The notes below the pieces were generated by a model, which did not search any database, was not told the DNA's origin, and was given only the letters and a program-made list of their open reading frames with translations. From Plotosus lineatus (taxonomy: Eukaryota > Chordata > Actinopteri > Siluriformes > Plotosidae): DNA of 64,000 nucleotides. The DNA lies in contig CM045729.1 in NCBI GenBank assembly GCA_024760905.1, positions 83,792,550 through 83,856,549 of the forward strand, read 5' to 3'. Within the stretch, counting starts at the first letter, position 1, and the number at the start of each line of letters is the position of its first letter. The position numbers and the translations under genes are program-made. This document shows positions 9,872-20,698 of the stretch, piece after piece.

Positions 9872-12170
9872 CTTCTTCTTTTCTTTTCGGATGTTCCATT
9901 TAGGGGTCGCCACAGCGAGTAATCTGCCTCCATCTAACCCTATCCTCTGTATCTTCTTCTCTTACACCAACTACCTTCATGTCCTTTTTCACACCATCCG
10001 AAAATCTTCTCTTTGGTCTTCCTCTAGGCCTTTGCCTGGTAGTTCGAACCTCAGCATCCTACTACCAACAGATTCACTATCCCTCCTTTGTACATGTCCA
10101 AACCATCTCAATCTAGCCTCTCTGACTTTGTCTCCAAAACGTCTTATTGTGCTGTCCCTCTGATGTACTCATTCCTGATCCGCTCGTTACTCCCAAAGTG
10201 AACCTCAACATTTTCATCTTTGCTACCTCCAGCTCTGCCTCCTGTCTTTTCCTCAGTGCCACTGTTTCTAAACCATACAACATCGCCGGCCTCAACACTA
10301 TCTTGTACTTTTCCTTTGATTCTTGCTGATACCTTCCTATCACACATCACACCGGACACTTTTCTTGAACCACTCCAACCTGCCTGCACACGCTTCTTCA
10401 CTCTTTTCCACACTCTCCATTGCTCTGGATTGTTGAGCATAAGTATTGAAAATCCTCCATCTTCTTTATCTCTGCTCCTTGTAACCTCACCGTTCCTATT
10501 GGGTCCTTGTTGTTCACACATGTATTCAGTTTTACTGAGACTAACCTTCATTCCCCTCCTATCCAGGGCATACCTCCACCTTTTTAGATTTCTCTGCAAT
10601 TGTTCTCTGCTCTCACTACAGATCACAATGTCATCTGCAAACATCATAGTCCATGGGGAATCTTGTTTAACCTCGTCTGTCAACCTGTCCATCACCATAA
10701 CAAACAAGGGGCTCAGAGCTGACCCTCGATGCAGTCCCACCTCCACCTTGAACTCTTTGGTCACACGACAGCACACCTCACTTACATCTCTCATACATGT
10801 CCTGCACCAGTCTAACATACTTCTCTGCCATCCCAGACTCATGCAATACCACAGTTCCTCTCTCGGCACCCTGTCATGTGCTTTCTTCAGATCTACAAAG
10901 GCACAATGCAGCTCCTTCTGACCTTCTCTGTACTTCTCCATTAACATCCTCAAAGCAAACACTGCATCTGTGGTGCTCTTTCTTGGCATGAAACCAAGCT
11001 GTTGTTCACAAATGCTGACCTCTGCCCTTGGTCTAGCTTCCACTATTATTTCCCATAACTTCATCATATGGCTCATCAACTTTATCCCTCAGGAGTTGCC
11101 AAATGGACAACCAGGACACTTCTGCTCCATTCCTCTGGCATTCTCTCACTCTCTAAGACCTTGTGAATATTATTGTCAAAAAGCCTACTGCTTCCTCTCC
11201 TAGACACTTCCATACCTCCAGAGGTATGTCATCAGGACCTCTTTTAGTTCAATATCCTCCTTACTTCACCCTGACTAATTTTTGCTACTTCTCGGACCTA
11301 AACTGTAAACACGTCTACTCTTTTCTCTCTCATTTTCCTCATTCATCAGCTCTTCAAAGTACTCTTTCTATCTTCCCAGCACATTTCTATCATCAGTCAA
11401 TACATTTCCCACTATGTCTTAATCCCTCTAACTTGTTGCATGTCCTTTCCATCTCCATTTCTCTGCTGTGCCAAGCTGTGTAAATCATTTTCTACCTCCT
11501 TACTGTCCAAGCTGTCATACAAGTCATCATATGCCCTTTCTTTGGCCTTTGATACTGCTACCTTCGCCTTACGCTGTATCACCCTATACTCCTGTTTACT
11601 CTCTTCGGTCCTCTCAATGTCCCACTTCTTAGCTAACCTCTTCTTTTGTACACACTCCTGCACTTCCTCATTCCACCACCAACTCTCCTTATCTACTTTC
11701 CTTCCAGAGGACACACCAAGTACTCTCCCACCTGTCTCCTTGATCACATTAGCTGTAGTTGTCCAGTCACCCGGAAGCACTTCCTGACCACCCAAAAGCC
11801 TGTTTCAACTCCTCCTTGAAGACAACCCGACACTCTTCCTTTTTCAGCTTCCACCACTTTGTCTTCTGCTCTGCATTTGCCTTCTTCACCTTCCTCACCA
11901 TCAGCATCATCCTGCACACCACCATCCTATGCTGTTTGGCCACACTCTCACCCACTACTACTTTGCAATCACTGATATCAAATTCCATCGCCCACACAAG
12001 ATGTAGTCTACCTGTGTGCTCCTACTTCCACTTTTATAAGTCACCCTATGCTCCTGCATCTTCTGGAAGAAAGTATTCACCACAGCCATTTCCATGCTTT
12101 TTGCAAAATCTATCAACACCTGTCTTTTTGTGGTCCTGTCCTGGATACCAAACCTGCCCATCATTTCCAG
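9872..12170 (-). mobile_element. RTE/BovB-type LINE, 5' truncated and frameshifted (copy B)
   Basis: The 3' end at 9872 carries the tcttctt tail and the conserved ggggtcgccacagcg block. The minus strand encodes reverse transcriptase at 11079-10144 (GFMPRKSTTDAVFALR, FVDLKKAHDRVPREELWY, MMFADDIVICSES). A linker with WWWNEEVQECVQKKRLAKK lies at 11795-11412 and part of the endonuclease region at 12176-11767. Several frameshifts and small deletions break the frame, so no intact protein is possible. The 5' end stops inside the endonuclease, next to a SINE fragment. Confidence 0.88.
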
Positions 12171-12177
12171 AAACACA

Positions 12178-12316
12178 CTGATGGCTTTGCAGCCTACTCT
12201 TTTATGAAAGTCAGCAATGGTTCATTTACATGCCTCTCACCATAGACAGTGAGAGGCATGGCCGGCCTTTGATAACCCAGTTAGCTGCACTGGGGGAACA
12301 GTGACAACCTTGTGTA
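12178..12316 (-). repeat. tRNA-type SINE fragment, body only
   Basis: The reverse complement of the family's body: gactttcataaaagagtagg, then tgcaaagcc on the minus strand, and cagctaactgggttatcaaa. Neither tRNA head nor tail is present. Confidence 0.75.
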
Positions 12317-12624
12317 TAGTACTTCTCAAATAGCGAGGCATGCCCCCCGAGGGTGGTGTGATGCTGGGTAGAGCACGAATGACCATGGGGAACATGCTTT
12401 TCTGGACTTATGTACGAGAATTAAGTGTAATTGCACCTCCACTCCACTAGTTGGCAGTGGCGCTGTCATTGCACTATGTTGTAGCGGTTTTTTGAACAAG
12501 CAAACAATATGAAGTGCAGTAAACAACACCACAAGAAACAGCAAGGGAAATTGTATAACAGGAACGGAGAGAAAGGTGGAGAGAGACAGAGATATTAAGA
12601 CATAAGTAAGTTTTAATGATTTAC

Positions 12625-12658
<34 letters not shown>

Positions 12659-12835
12659 TCAGGCACATGAGTTTACTTTAAATCTTTTCTATTAGATTAA
12701 AAAACAATGTTAACGAAGTTTTTCTTTATTGTAAGTTGAAATATATTCTTAGGGGTTTTTTTTTGTCATTTTTAATGTTATTAAAGATACACTGTTATGC
12801 AAAGGTGTACTAATAACACTATAAGGAAGACCCTG
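12317..12835. other. Non-coding stretch with (ATT)n
   Basis: It has (ATT)n at 12624-12658. No gene or known repeat is recognised. Confidence 0.5.
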
Positions 12836-12839
12836 TCCC

Positions 12840-13100
12840 TACTTCCTCGTCTCTAAGCTCGTCTGTATCTCTGTGTCTCGATGTCAGAGTACTCCGGGAA
12901 CAGACAATGCCAACCCACACGAGTGAAATCAGTCTGGTTTATTCATCAGCTGCTGAGTGTGCTTCACTGGGCATAAAGCTTTTATACAGTGGAGGTGTGT
13001 GCAAAAAAGTGGTTCCAGAGTCACATGTTTCTTTGTTCACAGCCTAAAAGTTGTACCGTAAATCACAGTAAAATCACATAAGAAACCATACATCACATTC
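12840..13100 (-). repeat. Diverged solo-LTR remnant related to the provirus at 52.6-59.1 kb
   Basis: It shares gagtactccgggaacag and cacacgagtgaaatcag, then tctggtttattcatc, with the provirus LTRs. On the minus strand it keeps AATAAA (12938-12943) and an upstream TATA-like TATAAAAG (around 12970-12980). No internal viral sequence adjoins it. It ends at the 3' truncation of LINE copy C. Confidence 0.65.
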
Positions 13101-14500
13101 CTGTGGCCTTTGACACTGCTACCTTTGCCTTACGCTGTGTCTCCCTGTACTCCTGTTTACTCTCTTCGGTTTTCTCAATGTCCCACTTCTTCTTAGCTAA
13201 TCTCTTCCTTTGTACACACTCCTGCACTTCCTCATTCCACCACCAAGTCTCCTTATCTACTTTCCTTCCAGATGACACACCAAGTATTCTCCTACCTGTC
13301 TCCCTGATCACATTAGCTGAAGTTGTCCAGTCATTTGGAAGCACTTCCTGACCACCCAAAGCCTGTTTCAACTCCTCCTTGAAGACAACCTGACACTCTT
13401 CCTTTTTCAGCTTCCACCACTTTGTCTTCTGCTCTGCCTTTGCCTTCTTCACCTTCCTCACCATCAGCATCATCCTGCACACCACCATCCTATGCTGTTT
13501 GGCAACACTCTCACCCGCTACTACTTTGCAGTCACTGACTTCCTTTAAATTACATCGCCTGCACAAGATGTAGTCTACCTGTGTGCTCCTACCTCCACTT
13601 TTATAAGTCACCCTATGCTCCTCTCTCTTCTGGAAGAAAGTATTCACCACAGCCATTTCCATCCTTTTAGCAAAATCTACCAACATCTGTCCTTCTGCGT
13701 TCCTGTCCTGGATACCAAACCTACCCATCACTTCCTCGTCCCCTCTGTTTCCTGCACCAACATGTCCATTGAAGTCTGCCCCAATGACCACTCTTTCACC
13801 TCTGGGGGTATTCTGCATCACTTCATCTAACTCCCTCCAGAATCTCTGCTTCTCTTCTCGCTCACATCCTGTCTGTGGGGCATAAGCACTAACAACATTG
13901 ACCATCACACCTTTAATTTCTAACTTGAGTCTCATCACTCTGTCTGACACTCTTTTCACTTCTAGAACATTCCTGGCAAACTCCTCCTTCAAGATGACTC
14001 CGACTCCATTTCTCTTCCCATCCACACCATGATAAAACAGTTTAAACCCTGCTCCTATGCTTCTAGCCTTGCGACCTTTCCACCTGGTCTCCTGAACACA
14101 CAGTATGTCCACCTTCCTCCTCTACATCATGTCAGCCAGCTCTCTACCTTTTCCTGTCATAGTTCCACCATTCAAAGTCCCTACTTTCAGTCCTAGACTC
14201 ATGCCTCTCCTCTTCTCTCTCTGGCAATGGACACGCCTCCCGCCTCTCCTTCTTCGACGTCTTCGACCAACAGTAGTCCAATTTCCATCAGCACCCTGTT
14301 GGTTGATGGCACTGATGGCGGTCGTTGTTAACCCGGGCCTCGACCGATCCGGTATGTGGTTCTTTCTTGTGATTCGCATAGTTTATTTGGCATTTGTTTT
14401 ACGCCGGATGCCCTTCCTGACGCAACCCTCTGCATTTATCCGGGCTTGGGACCGGCGTGAGGGAGAGACACTGGTTTGTGCCCCCCCCCCTCACGGCTGC

Positions 14501-14502
<2 letters not shown>
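13101..14502 (-). mobile_element. RTE/BovB-type LINE, 5' half only (copy C)
   Basis: The element's 5' end (aatgcagccgtga on the minus strand) lies at 14502. A 5' region encoding TTVGRRRRRRRGGRR (14379-14122) follows, then a 339-codon frame (14112-13093). That frame covers an apurinic-type endonuclease: ILCVQETRWKG, GVILKEEFARNVLEVKR, VIGADFNGHVG, and VDYILCRRCN near the end. The element stops at 13101 without reverse transcriptase or 3' tail. That is not the usual LINE truncation and implies a later deletion or recombination. Confidence 0.88.

Positions 14503-14547
<45 letters not shown>
14503..14547. repeat. (AT)n microsatellite
   Basis: An AT dinucleotide run lying between the 5' end of LINE copy C and the left end of the Tc1-like transposon. 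Confidence 0.9.
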
Positions 14548-14549
<2 letters not shown>

Positions 14550-14550
<1 letters not shown>

Positions 14551-16108
14551 TAGTCCTTCTCAAATAATTAGCATATTGTGATGAAGTTCATTATTTTCTG
14601 TAATGTACTGATAAAAATTTAACTTTCGTAGATTTTAGATTCATTGCACCCCAACTGAAATATTTCAGGCCTTTTATTGTTTTAATACTGATGATTTTGG
14701 CATACAGCTCATGAAAACCCAAAATTCCTATCTCAAAAAATTAGCATATTTCATCCGACCAAGAAAAAAAAGTGTTTTTAATACAAAAAAAGTCAACCTT
14801 CAAATAATTATGTTCAGTTATGCACTCAATACTTGGTCGGGAATCCTTTTGCAGAAATGACTGCTTCAATGCGGCATGGCATGGAGGCAATCAGCCTGTG
14901 GCACTGCTGAGGTGTTACGGAGGCCCAGGATGCTTCGATAGCGGCCTTAAGCTCATCCACAGTGTTGGGTCTGGTGTCTGTCAACTTTCTCTTCACAATA
15001 TCCCACAGATTCTCTATGGAGTACAGGTCAGGAGAGTTGACAGGCCAATTGAGCACAGTAATACCATGGTCAGTAAACCATGTACCAGTGGTTTTGGCAC
15101 TGTGAGCAGGTGCCAGGTCGTGCTGAAAAATGAAAATCTTCATCTCCATAAAGCTTTTCAGCAGATGGAAGCATGAAGTGCTCCAAAATCTCCTGATAGC
15201 TAGCTGCATTCATCCTGCCCTTGATAAAACACAGTGGACCAACACCAGCAGCTGACATGGCACCCCAGACCATCACTGACTGTGGGTACTTGACACTGGA
15301 CTTCAGGCATTTTGGCATTTCCTTCTCCCCAGTCTTCTTCCAGTCTCTCGCACCTTGATTTCCGAATGACATGCAAAATTTGCTTTCATCCGAAAAAACT
15401 ACTTTGAACCACTGAGCAACAGTCCAGTGCTGCTTCTCTGTGGCCCAGGTCAGGCGCTTCTGCCGCTGTTTCTGGTTCAAAAGTGACTTGACCTGGGGAA
15501 TGCGGCACATGTAACCCAGTCCACTGCTTCCACAGGTCCCTGAAGGTCTGGAATCGGCCCTTCTCCACAATCTTCCTCAGGGTCCGGTCACCTCTTCTGG
15601 TTGTGCGGCGTTTTCTGCCACACTTTTTCCTTCCCACAGACGTCCCACTTGAGGTACCTTGATACAGCACTCTGGGAACAGCCTATTCGCTCAGAGATTT
15701 CTTTCTGTGTCTTACCCTCTTGCTTGAGGGTGTCAATGATGGCCTTCTGGACAGCAGTCAGGTCGGCAGTCTTACCCATGATTGCGGTTTTGGGTAATGA
15801 ACCAGGCTGGGAGTTTTTAAAAGCCTCAGGAATCTTTTGCAGGTGTTTATAGTTAATTGGTTGATTCAGATGATAAGGTTAATAGCTCGTTTAGAGTACC
15901 TTTTCATGATATGTTAATTTTTTGAGATAGGAATTTTGGGTTTTCAGGAGCTGTATGCCAAAATCATCAGTATTAAAACAATAAAAGACCTGAAATATTT
16001 CAGTTGAAGTGCAATGAATCTAAAATATATGAAAGTTTAATTTTTATCAGTACATTACAGAAAATAATGAACTTTATCACAATATGCTAATTTTTTGAGA
16101 ATGACGAG
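14550..16108 (-). mobile_element. Tc1-like transposon with long inverted repeats
   Basis: Inverted repeats of about 205 bp (14550-14756 and 15905-16108) begin ctagtccttctca and ctcgtcattctca on opposite strands. Both ends adjoin TA, the Tc1/mariner target, within AT microsatellites. The interior carries a broken transposase on the minus strand. Confidence 0.93.
14826..15779 (-). pseudogene. Tc1-like transposase, frameshifted
   Basis: The start at 15779 gives MGKTADLTAVQKAIIDTLKQ and a paired-type helix-turn-helix (ISERIGCSQSAVSRYLK). The frame then shifts near 15600 and 15480, and again between about 15070 and 15209. Catalytic DD34E landmarks are visible in the pieces: VFSDESKF, FQHDLAPAHS and IENLWD. 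The C-terminus is AKGFPTKY, stopping at 14826. The length of about 318 codons is near the family's usual 340. The three frame changes make it inactive. Confidence 0.88.

Positions 16109-16109
<1 letters not shown>

Positions 16110-16178
<69 letters not shown>
16110..16178. repeat. Compound microsatellite (AT)n(GA)n(GATA)n(GACA)n
   Basis: Four successive simple-repeat blocks between the Tc1-like element and a Tigger-like relic. Confidence 0.9.
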
Positions 16179-16800
16179 CAGTAGGCCCTTGTGTATTCAC
16201 TGTTTTGCACTCGCGCCCTTGCATAATCGTAGATTGCCAAGCAACTGTGACGTGATTCATATTCAGCTAATGGTTGTTCTCCCTCCTGCTGTTTGGTTGA
16301 GATCAAGTAACGCCCCTTTTCCTCATTCGCACAGTTTGTGCATGTGCTTTTTAGTGTGTGTGTTTTTAATTACAGTTAAGCTCCATCATGCCACCCAAAC
16401 ACTGCACACCTCAGGCTTCTGGTAAGGCCCTGAAGTGTCAGAAAAAGGTAATGACGCTGCATGAAAAAAGTAGAACTGCTTGATATGATACAGAAAGGAA
16501 AGAGTTATGCTGCAGTAGGGCTCCGTAATAAAGTGAATGAAAGTACAGTCCAAGAAAAAATAAGAAGGCAATCAGAGCTAGTACAGCATCTACTTTTTGT
16601 GGTAAGTGCTAAGAAGCTGAATGTTGTATTACACAAGGTAATCATCAGAATGGAATCTGCCTCAGTATTACAATGGTTCAGTTATTTCAGTACAGTATTG
16701 TACCTAATTGAATGTTTAGGATGTTTGTGTGTGAGATTTTTGTTCTGTAGCATGTTTAATAAACAATACCAAAAGGACAAACTTGAATAATTACAATTCA
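16179..16800 (+). pseudogene. Tigger/pogo-like transposon relic, 5' part
   Basis: It starts cagtaggcccttgtgtattc. The ATG at 16388 opens a frame reading MPPKHCTPQAS, then KVMTLHEK. After a +1 shift near 16465, VELLDMIQKGKSYAAVG and NESTVQEKIRR continue it. This is the N-terminal CENP-B-type DNA-binding region of Tigger transposases. The catalytic part is gone; the sequence loses similarity after about 16600. Confidence 0.72.
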
Positions 16801-16821
16801 TGTTCTTTTATGGTCTTTGGG

Positions 16822-17152
16822 GCAGTGGTGGCCTAGTGGATAAGGCACAGGATCGCTGATCCAAAGGTTGGGAGTTCGAGTCCCCACAAGGTTGTCACTG
16901 TCCCCCCAGTGCAGCTAACTGGGTTATCAAAGGCGGGCCATGTCTCTCACTGTCTATGGTGTAAGGCATGTCAAAGAACCATTGCTGACTTTCGTAAAGA
17001 GTAGGCTGCAAAGCCGTCAGCTGGTTTCTGTCCCTTGCTAAAGGGTTGTGACAGGAATGGCATCCGATGTAAAAACCAATGCCAAATCAAATGTGCGAAT
17101 CAGATGATTCGCTGTGGCGACTCCCGAGAAAGGGAAAAAGCTGAAAGGAAAA
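16822..17152 (+). repeat. Chimeric SINE: tRNA head + body + RTE 5' and 3' ends
   Basis: The A box is tggcctagtgg (16829-16839) and the B box gttcgagtcc (16874-16883). The family body follows (cagctaactgggttatcaaa). From about 17040 the sequence matches the RTE LINE 5' region (gacaggaatggcatccgatg, aaccaatgcc). It then jumps to the RTE 3' terminal block (gatgattcgctgtggcgac, ctgaaaggaaaag). It is the only copy in the window with this RTE-type tail; other copies end in (GAAT)n. Confidence 0.75.
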
Positions 17153-17311
17153 GATGATGTTCTTTTATGGTCTTCATGTATAGTAAATATAATGCAATGC
17201 CTCCCTCTAGTGGGCATTTCTTACAACTATGTGCAGTACATCCAAGTTCAAACTTCAAACCTACATTTGAATACTTCATGTTTTACATATACACACACAC
17301 ACACACACGTA

Positions 17312-17584
17312 CAGTGAAGCCCCAGAATCCAAATGCTCTATAGTTTGAACAAATCGAAATCTGAACAAAAAACCTGTGAGTTCTTCCATCCGGGAAGAAC
17401 AAATGTGCGGAAACGAGCCTGAAAGGGAGGAAAAGTGCAGAAGTCTGGAAGTTGTTGATGTTCTGGGGAAGTACAGAAGTTGTTGATACAGCACTATGTA
17501 CGTATCACAAGCACTAAAGCTAAAGCTCGCGCTAAAGCGCGACAGATATCTAATCACTAACGCCATATACCACCTCCAGGGTGT

Positions 17585-17619
<35 letters not shown>

Positions 17620-17992
17620 AAGACCGCTGCTTGTCTTTATAGCTCATGATTGAATGGAATCAGGTGTGTTTGTTTCGCATTTCACCCCATGCCATGCCCC
17701 TCTCCAACTTGCATTTCAACTCTTTTGTGAGACCATAAAAATCCACAGTGTAGTTAAAGAGTCTCTCACAAGACAGACCATAAAATAGTGTACCGTATTC
17801 AATATGTTTTTCATTTAATTTGAGCACCTATGATATGAATTGCAGTACTGTTAATTTCTGTTCATAAGAGAATGGAACGGATTAAGAACCATTTACATTA
17901 TTTTTAATGGGAAAGGCGGATTGGGAAGCCGAACAAATCGGAATCCAAACAGCCATCTGGAACAGATTAAGTTTGAGTACCGAGGGTCCCTA
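17312..17992. mobile_element. Tigger/pogo-like non-autonomous element (R4)
   Basis: Left end cagtgaagccccagaatcca and right end (inverted) tagggaccctcggtactcaa, both next to TA. The subterminal regions contain aatccgttcca-type motifs. It includes a (TG)n tract at 17586-17617 and no transposase. A related, rearranged copy lies at 51541-52285. Confidence 0.65.
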
Positions 17993-18021
17993 TAATATAT
18001 ATATATATATATATACACACC

Positions 18022-20233
18022 TTTATCACTACCTGGTGGTGAGTTGGCTTCGGTGGTGTGGGAGGTTGCCTTCCAGACCTGGCAGGCCCAAGCGTGTAAT
18101 CAGGGTCTGCTGGGAACGTTTGGCGGAGCCCCCTGTCCGAGAGGCCTTTAACTCCCACCTCCGGCAGAGCTACAACCACGTTCCAGAGGAGGCGGGGGAC
18201 ATGGAATCCGAATGGGCCATGTTTCGTGCCTCCATTGCTGAGGCGGCAGCCCATAGCTGTGGCCGTAAGGTCGTCGGTGCTTGTCGTGGCGGTAATCCCC
18301 GAACCCGGTGGTGGACACCTGCAGTGAAGGGGGCCGTCCAGCTGAAGAAGGAGGCCTATCGGGTTTTATTAGCCTGTGGGACTCCTGAGGCAGCAAATGG
18401 GTACCGGCAGGCCAAACGTGCTGCAGCCGAGGCTGTCGCAGATGCAAAATCTCGGGCGTGGGAGGAGTTCGGTGAGAGCCTGGAGAGTGATTATCGGTTG
18501 GCCTCAAAAAGGTTCTGGGCCACCATCCGACGCCTCAGGAGGGGGAAGCAATTCTTCACAAACACTGTTTACGGTGGAGGTGGGGAACTGCTTACCTTGA
18601 CTGGGGATGTTGTTGAGAGGTGGAGGGAATACTTTGACAACCTTCTCAATCCCACCAACACGCCCTCCGTGGAAGAGGAAGACCCTGGGGGTTCGGGTGA
18701 GGGTCCGCCCATCACTGGAGTGGAGGTCACTGAGGTTGTCAAAAAACTCCTCGGTGGTCGAGCTCCGGGGTTGGACGAGATCCGCCCGGAATATCTCAGG
18801 GCTCTGGATGTTGTAGGACTGTCTTGGTTGACACGTCTCTGCAACATCGCGTGGTCATGGGGGCTGTACCTCTGGATTGGCAAACTGGGGTGGTGGTCCC
18901 AATTTTTAAGAAGGGGGACCGGAGGGTGTGTTCCAATTATCGGGAATTACACTCCTCAGCCTACCTGGGACAGTCTATGCAAGGGAACTAGAGAGGAGGC
19001 TCCGACCGATAGTCGAACCTTGGATTCAGGAGGAACAATGTGGTTTTCGTCCTGGCCGCAGCACTCTTGACCAACTCTATATGCTCCACAGGATTCTGGA
19101 GGGGGCATGGGAGTTTGCCCAATCTGTCCACATGTGCTTTGTGGATTTGGAGAAGGCTTTCGACCGTGTCCCTCGAAAGATCTTGTGGGGCGTGCTCCGA
19201 GAGGACGGCGTTCCGGGTCCGTTGCTACGAGCTATTCGGTCGCTGTATCACCGGAGCCAGAGTTTGGTCCGTATTGGTAACAGCAGGTCGGATTCGTTTC
19301 CAGTGGGAGTTGGAGTCTGCCAAGGCTGTCCTTTGTCACCGATTCTGTTCATAATTTTTATGGACAGAATTTCTAGGCGCAGTCGAGGCGATGAGGGGTT
19401 CTGGTTTGGTGGCCATCGGATATCGTCTCTGCTTTTTGCGGATGATGTTGTCCTTTTGGCTTCATCAAGTCTGGCCCTCCAGCTCTCATTGGAGCGATTC
19501 GCAGCTGAGTGCGAAGCAGCCGGGATGAAGATCAGTACCTCCAAGTCCGAGGCCATGGTTCTCAGTCGGACAATGGTGGAATGCACCCTGCAGGTCGGGA
19601 ATGAGGTCCTGCCCCAAGTGGAGGAGTTTAAGTATCTTGGGGTCTTGTTTACGAGTGAGGGAAGGATGGAGCGAGAGATCGACAGACGGATCGCTGCAGC
19701 CTCTACTGTTAAGCGGTGCCTGTACCGGTCCGTCGTGGTGAAAAAGGAGCTGAGCCGCAAGGCGAAGCTCTCAATTTACCAGTCGATCTATGTTCCAACC
19801 CTCACCTATGGTCACGAGCTTTGGGTAATGACCGAAAGAACAAGATCACGGATACAAGCGGCTGAAATGAGCTTCCTTCGCCGGGTGGCGGGTTCTCCTT
19901 AGAGATAGGGTGAGAAGCTCCGCGATCCGGGTAGAGCTCGGAGTAGATCCGCTGCTCCTCCGCATTGAGAGGGGCCAGTTGAGGTGGCTCGGGCATCTGG
20001 TCAGAATGCCCCCCGGACGCCTCCCCGGTGTGGTGTTTCGGGCATGTCCAACCGGGAAGAGACCCCGGGGTCGACCTAGAACACGCTGGAGGGACTATGT
20101 CTCTCGGCTTGTCTGGGACCGCCTCGGTGTCCCCCCGGGAGAGTTGGAGGAAGTAGCTCGGGATAGGGATGTCTGGACCTCTTTGCTAAGGTTGCTGCCC
20201 CCGCGACCCGACCCTGGACTAAGCGGAAGATGA
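18022..20233 (+). mobile_element. Second LINE family, 5' truncated, two frameshifts
   Basis: The plus-strand frame from about 18030 covers the region upstream of the reverse transcriptase (RWWTPAVKGAVQLKKEAYR). The frame shifts near 18880 and reverse transcriptase follows at 18928-19902: QCGFRPGRSTLDQL, HMCFVDLEKAFDRVPRK, GVCQGCPLSPILF, LLFADDVVLLAS. A second shift near 19900 leads to the C-terminal part (19910-20233; LRWLGHLVRMPPGRLPG, PRGRPRTRWRDYV). It ends in a GATAATGATGAT-type tail. The endonuclease is missing. The sequence is clearly different from the RTE family; I cannot place its clade. It sits between two (AT)n tracts. Confidence 0.88.
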
Positions 20234-20238
20234 TAATG

Positions 20239-20292
20239 ATGATATATATATATATATATATATACACAATATATATATATATATATATACAC
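20239..20292. repeat. (AT)n microsatellite
   Basis: AT run with an internal acacaat interruption, at the 3' end of the preceding LINE. Confidence 0.9.
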
Positions 20293-20574
20293 AGAAAAAT
20301 ACCAATACTCATACAATACTCACATTAAGTTTCTAAAGTACATAATACTGAGCATATGGGGTTTTCTTTGATTGAATTGCAATGGAATCATGTCTTTCTT
20401 AATATTCCAGCAGACCCGAGGACACCCCCCCCCACACACACACAGACAAATTGTAAGCAGTGGGTGCTCATTTGTGCATCTGCATTCATTTGCCCCGCTC
20501 CCTTCATATACTGTATTTTCTTGCATTCAAATTGCACTAGTTCATCTGGATGATGCTCATTTAACTGTTTGCAC

Positions 20575-20576
<2 letters not shown>

Positions 20577-20618
<42 letters not shown>

Positions 20619-20620
20619 AC

Positions 20621-20652
<32 letters not shown>

Positions 20653-20670
20653 CGAGAGAGAGAGAGAGAG
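20577..20670. repeat. (TG)n(AG)n microsatellite
   Basis: TG repeat followed by AG repeat inside R1. The paralogous copies have the same classes of simple repeat at the matching position. Confidence 0.9.
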
Positions 20671-20698
20671 TCTTCAAAGCCGAATTCCAGTGTGGAAT

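Noticed and set aside
17907..18300. Extension of the second LINE's frame upstream to an ATG at 17907
   Set aside because: It crosses the end of a Tigger-like element and an (AT)n tract. The coding similarity begins only near 18030.
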